From contig JALSQP010000117.1 in NCBI GenBank assembly GCA_026985375.1, positions 1 to 8,306 of the forward strand: 8,306 nucleotides of DNA, given 5' to 3'. Positions 6,462 to 8,306 of the stretch are shown here, piece after piece. Source of the DNA: Desulfurococcales archaeon. Lineage in GTDB: Archaea; Thermoproteota; Thermoprotei_A; Sulfolobales; Desulfurococcaceae. How positions within the stretch are numbered: position 1 is the stretch's first letter; every line of letters starts with the position of its first letter. The notes below the pieces were generated by a model, which saw nothing but the letters and a program-made list of their open reading frames with translations, was not told the DNA's origin and did not search any database. A program made the position numbers and the translations under genes.

Positions 6462-6500
6462 TCTATATATAGAGATTATCTCTAGAAAACACATGGGAGG
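6462..6500 (+). promoter_or_regulatory. Promoter and ribosome-binding site of the aminohydrolase gene
   Basis: TCTATATATAGA (6462-6473) contains a strong TATA box. It predicts a transcript start near 6493 and a short leader with GGGAGGT (6494-6500), ten bases before ATG 6511. The same layout recurs before the carbamoyltransferase gene. An ATG at 6493 would make a leaderless alternative start six residues longer. Confidence 0.6.
6470..6484. promoter_or_regulatory. Perfect 15-bp dyad, candidate operator
   Basis: TAGAGAT-T-ATCTCTA is a perfect inverted repeat with 7-base arms around one central base. It starts at the end of the TATA box and covers roughly -23 to -9 relative to the predicted start. 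A dimeric repressor bound there would block TFB/polymerase access. No regulator gene is visible in the window. Confidence 0.5.
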
Positions 6501-6510
6501 TTCTATCGTA

Positions 6511-7914
6511 ATGGCTGATATATATATTCGTGGCGGCTGGATAATAACAATGGATTCTAAGAGGAGAATAATCAAGGGCGGGGCAATCGCAATCGAGGAT
6601 GGAGAAATAAAGGCTGTCGGCAAGGCCGAACAGCTTGACAAGGACTACAGATACCACAGCGATGTAGTTATCAACAATAATCCACACGATATCGTGATGC
6701 CCGGCCTAATAAACACACATGTCCATCTAGCCCAAGGCCTACTCAGAGCATGCGCCGACTACTTACCTCTCATACCATGGCTTAAAGACAGGGTATGGCC
6801 CCTACAGGGCAACTATAAGCCTGAAGAAGCCCTTGCATCAGCTAAGCTAGTAACCCTGGAAATGATAAAGACTGGTACAACAACCTTCCTCGAGACGGGG
6901 CTCGTGGGCAGGTATGGTCCTGACAAAATAATCGAGTTCCTCCACTCAAGCGGTATACGTGCAGCAGTGGCTAGACACGTTATGGATATGACGGGGTATG
7001 CACTCGAAGAAAACATTCTTCACGAGGGACTCGTAGAGCTGGGCGATAAAAGCTACAAAGACACGATCAGATTATACCACAAGTATCATGGATGGGACAA
7101 CCGTATATGGATATGGTTCGGGCCAAGAACACCCGGTGCCGTCAGCATAGAGCTATACAGGAAAATGGCTGAGAAAGCCAAGGAGCTGAAGACTGGTATT
7201 ACTATGCACTTAGCAGAGGTAAAGGCCGACGTCGAGTACACGATGACAAAATTTGGTAAGAAGCCAGTAGAGTTTGCACACTGGATAGGCCTAACCGGGC
7301 CAAACGTAGTGCTAGTACACGTTGTATGGGCTACAGACGAGGAGATAAAACTCCTAGCAGAAACCAAGACCACTGTAAGCCACAACCCGTGCAGCAACAT
7401 GAAGCTGGCTAGCGGAGCAGCACGTATAAGCGATATGCTGAAAGCAGGAGTAAACATCGCTCTTGGAACCGATGGAGGACCGAGCAACAACGACTACGAC
7501 CTACTACGAGAAATGAAGCATGCCGCGCTCCTCCAGCCCTTAAGAATGCTTGATGCCAAAGCAATACGTGTCGAACAAGTCCTTGAGATGGCAACAATTA
7601 ATGGTGCAAAAGCATTAATGATAGATCATATGGTCGGAGGCATTGAGCCCGGTAAGCGCGCCGATATCATTGTCGTTGACTTCAATAAGCCTCATCTAAA
7701 ACCATTCAACAACCCATTATCACATCTCGTCTATAGCGCTACAGGCTATGATGTAAAGCACAGCATAATAGATGGCAAATTAGTAATGTTCAATGGCAAA
7801 GTATTGACCCTCAACGAGGAAGAAATACTGAAAGAAGCCGACAAAGCTGCTTATAGCCTCTATGAGAGAGCAGGTCTCTGCAAAGAGCCCGAGACCATCT
7901 GGCCTATCGAGTAA
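6511..7914 (+). CDS. ATZ/TRZ-family aminohydrolase (SsnA / SAH-deaminase-like)
   Basis: Metal-dependent amidohydrolase of 467 residues, similar to S-adenosylhomocysteine/5'-methylthioadenosine deaminase, SsnA and chlorohydrolase-type deaminases. Expected metal and catalytic residues are present: NTHVHL (H70, H72), MHLAE (H233, E236), VHVVWA (H270), SHNPCSN (H291) and GTDGGPSNN (D321). GLIDGKL-type strands at both ends form the small beta sandwich (YIRGGWIITMD at the start; HSIIDGKLVMFNGK near the end). The family deaminates purines, pyrimidines, SAH or triazines, and the motifs do not settle the substrate. ATG 6511 is chosen over in-frame ATGs at 6427 and 6493, because the earlier 28 residues lie over the promoter and GGGAGG is placed correctly. 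Divergence from ade and proximity to a carbamoyltransferase favour a nucleobase or nitrogen-compound role, which is inferred. Confidence 0.88.
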   Translation: MADIYIRGGWIITMDSKRRIIKGGAIAIEDGEIKAVGKAEQLDKDYRYHSDVVINNNPHDIVMPGLINTHVHLAQGLLRACADYLPLIPWLKDRVWPLQGNYKPEEALASAKLVTLEMIKTGTTTFLETGLVGRYGPDKIIEFLHSSGIRAAVARHVMDMTGYALEENILHEGLVELGDKSYKDTIRLYHKYHGWDNRIWIWFGPRTPGAVSIELYRKMAEKAKELKTGITMHLAEVKADVEYTMTKFGKKPVEFAHWIGLTGPNVVLVHVVWATDEEIKLLAETKTTVSHNPCSNMKLASGAARISDMLKAGVNIALGTDGGPSNNDYDLLREMKHAALLQPLRMLDAKAIRVEQVLEMATINGAKALMIDHMVGGIEPGKRADIIVVDFNKPHLKPFNNPLSHLVYSATGYDVKHSIIDGKLVMFNGKVLTLNEEEILKEADKAAYSLYERAGLCKEPETIWPIE

Positions 7915-7940
7915 ATATAGGTTAAACAACCAAACACTAT

Positions 7941-7962
7941 ACTATTTCTTCTTTTATCCTTC
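7941..7962 (+). terminator. Pyrimidine-rich terminator of the aminohydrolase gene
   Basis: About 27 bases after the stop codon the plus strand becomes T/C-rich (TTTCTTCTTTTATCCTTCT at 7944-7962). Archaeal transcripts often end at such tracts without a hairpin. This is a plausible site only. Confidence 0.4.
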
Positions 7963-7972
7963 TACTCATAAT

Positions 7973-7995
7973 TCTGTATTAATTTCAAATACAGA
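7973..7995. repeat. 8-bp inverted repeat between aminohydrolase and carbamoyltransferase genes
   Basis: TCTGTATT (7973-7980) and AATACAGA (7988-7995) are perfect reverse complements separated by seven bases. It lies about 38 bases upstream of the next TATA box and just after the pyrimidine tract. It could be a protein-binding site or an end-of-transcript hairpin. Its A/T-rich stem would be weak as RNA at high temperature, so a DNA role seems likelier. Confidence 0.4.
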
Positions 7996-8032
7996 TGTAA
8001 TACCAAGAAATAAACTCATTTATTCTATTGCC

Positions 8033-8066
8033 CTATAAAGAGATATACGAGAAAACCCTATGGGAG
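8033..8066 (+). promoter_or_regulatory. Promoter and ribosome-binding site of the carbamoyltransferase gene
   Basis: CTATAAAG (8033-8040) is a good TATA box. It predicts a start near 8063 and a leader of about 14 bases. GGGAG (8062-8066) is the likely ribosome-binding site, ten bases before ATG 8077. The words AGAGAT, AGAAAAC and ATGGGAG recur in the same order as in the aminohydrolase promoter. Confidence 0.6.
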
Positions 8067-8076
8067 AGTGTACTAT

Positions 8077-8306
8077 ATGAGACACCTAGTCCGTGATCTA
8101 AGCGGCAAAGACTTAATATCCACATTTGACTGGACCAACGAACAGCTCGAGATTGCCCTCCGACTAGCCGAAGAGCTGAAATGGACAGCCCATTACTATG
8201 GCATCGAGAAGATACCGCCTATCCTGCAGAGAAAAGTGTTCTTCATGCTGTTCTTCGCGCCATCAACTAGAACAAGAGCAGCATTCGAGGCAGCAATGAC
8301 TTATCT
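8077..8306 (+). CDS. Carbamoyltransferase (ornithine/aspartate type), 5' part only
   Basis: The gene runs off the window; 76 complete codons are visible. The N-terminus has LSGKDLISTFDWTNEQLEIA, which resembles the first helix region of ornithine carbamoyltransferases. PPILQRKVFFMLFFAPSTRTRAAFEAAM follows in two parts: PPILQ, then the carbamoyl-phosphate-binding STRTR with FEAAM. The STRTR core is shared by aspartate, ornithine and YgeW-type catabolic carbamoyltransferases. Spacing from the start to STRTR fits the ornithine type best, but the amino-acid-binding half that would decide lies outside. Biosynthetic argF, a catabolic form paired with carbamate kinase, or a YgeW-like enzyme are all possible. 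The start is the first in-frame ATG, with GGGAG placed correctly upstream. Confidence 0.85.
   Translation, partial: MRHLVRDLSGKDLISTFDWTNEQLEIALRLAEELKWTAHYYGIEKIPPILQRKVFFMLFFAPSTRTRAAFEAAMTY

Noticed and set aside
6427..6510. ATG at 6427 as start of the aminohydrolase gene
   Set aside because: The added residues are encoded by the TATA box, dyad and leader region and do not resemble the family N-terminus, which begins MADIYIRGGW at 6511.
1..8306. Mobile elements, CRISPR arrays or defence genes
   Set aside because: I found no direct-repeat arrays, transposase motifs, terminal inverted repeats or nuclease/helicase defence motifs; the genes are housekeeping or metabolic types with similar codon use throughout.

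Overview
The window looks like chromosomal DNA of a hyperthermophilic crenarchaeon (Thermoproteota), most likely in or near Desulfurococcales. The evidence is: predicted archaeosine-tRNA genes, an archaeal ZPR1 protein, a stand-alone SIS-type hexuloisomerase, TATA-box promoters about 26 bases before the predicted transcript starts, GGTGA/GGGAGG-type ribosome-binding sites, GTG and TTG starts, and heavy use of AGA/AGG and ATA codons. The genus cannot be fixed from the sequence alone. I see no mobile element, CRISPR array, tRNA or rRNA.

Layout. Positions 88-2205 (minus strand) hold three overlapping genes, in transcription order: a VUT/YhhQ-type queuosine-precursor transporter, a short RaSEA-like radical SAM enzyme, and a protein reduced to the ArcS core domain. 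Together they read as an archaeosine (tRNA G15) module: import preQ0, add an amine donor to it in tRNA, and cleave the adduct to archaeosine. Positions 2282-2887 (minus) hold hxlB, the isomerase of the reverse ribulose-monophosphate route to pentoses. It has its own promoter.

The most notable element is at 2989-3063 (plus). It is a GC-rich, strongly folded stretch that I interpret as an H/ACA guide RNA. It has a 9-pair basal stem ending directly at an ACA box, a guide pocket whose top lies 14 nt before ACA, and an upper stem with a possible kink-turn. Its two guide strands are complementary, five bases each side, to the conserved archaeal 23S sequence around the position of E. coli U2593 in the peptidyl-transferase region. 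A TATA box lies at the right distance upstream. The RNA is followed after 25 bases by an SPL-like radical SAM gene (3089-3988) and a ZPR1 zinc-finger gene (4000-4554), probably on the same transcript.

Positions 4561-6369 (minus) hold adenine deaminase, convergent with zpr1. It is divergent from an ATZ/TRZ-family aminohydrolase (6511-7914, plus). After a 162-base gap, the start of an ornithine/aspartate-type carbamoyltransferase (8077 to the window end) follows. The aminohydrolase and carbamoyltransferase promoters resemble each other from TATA box to start codon, and the first carries a perfect 15-bp dyad just downstream of its TATA box. This suggests a regulated nucleobase or nitrogen-compound module, which is inference. 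Overall the left half is mainly RNA modification and translation, and the right half is deamination and carbamoyl metabolism.
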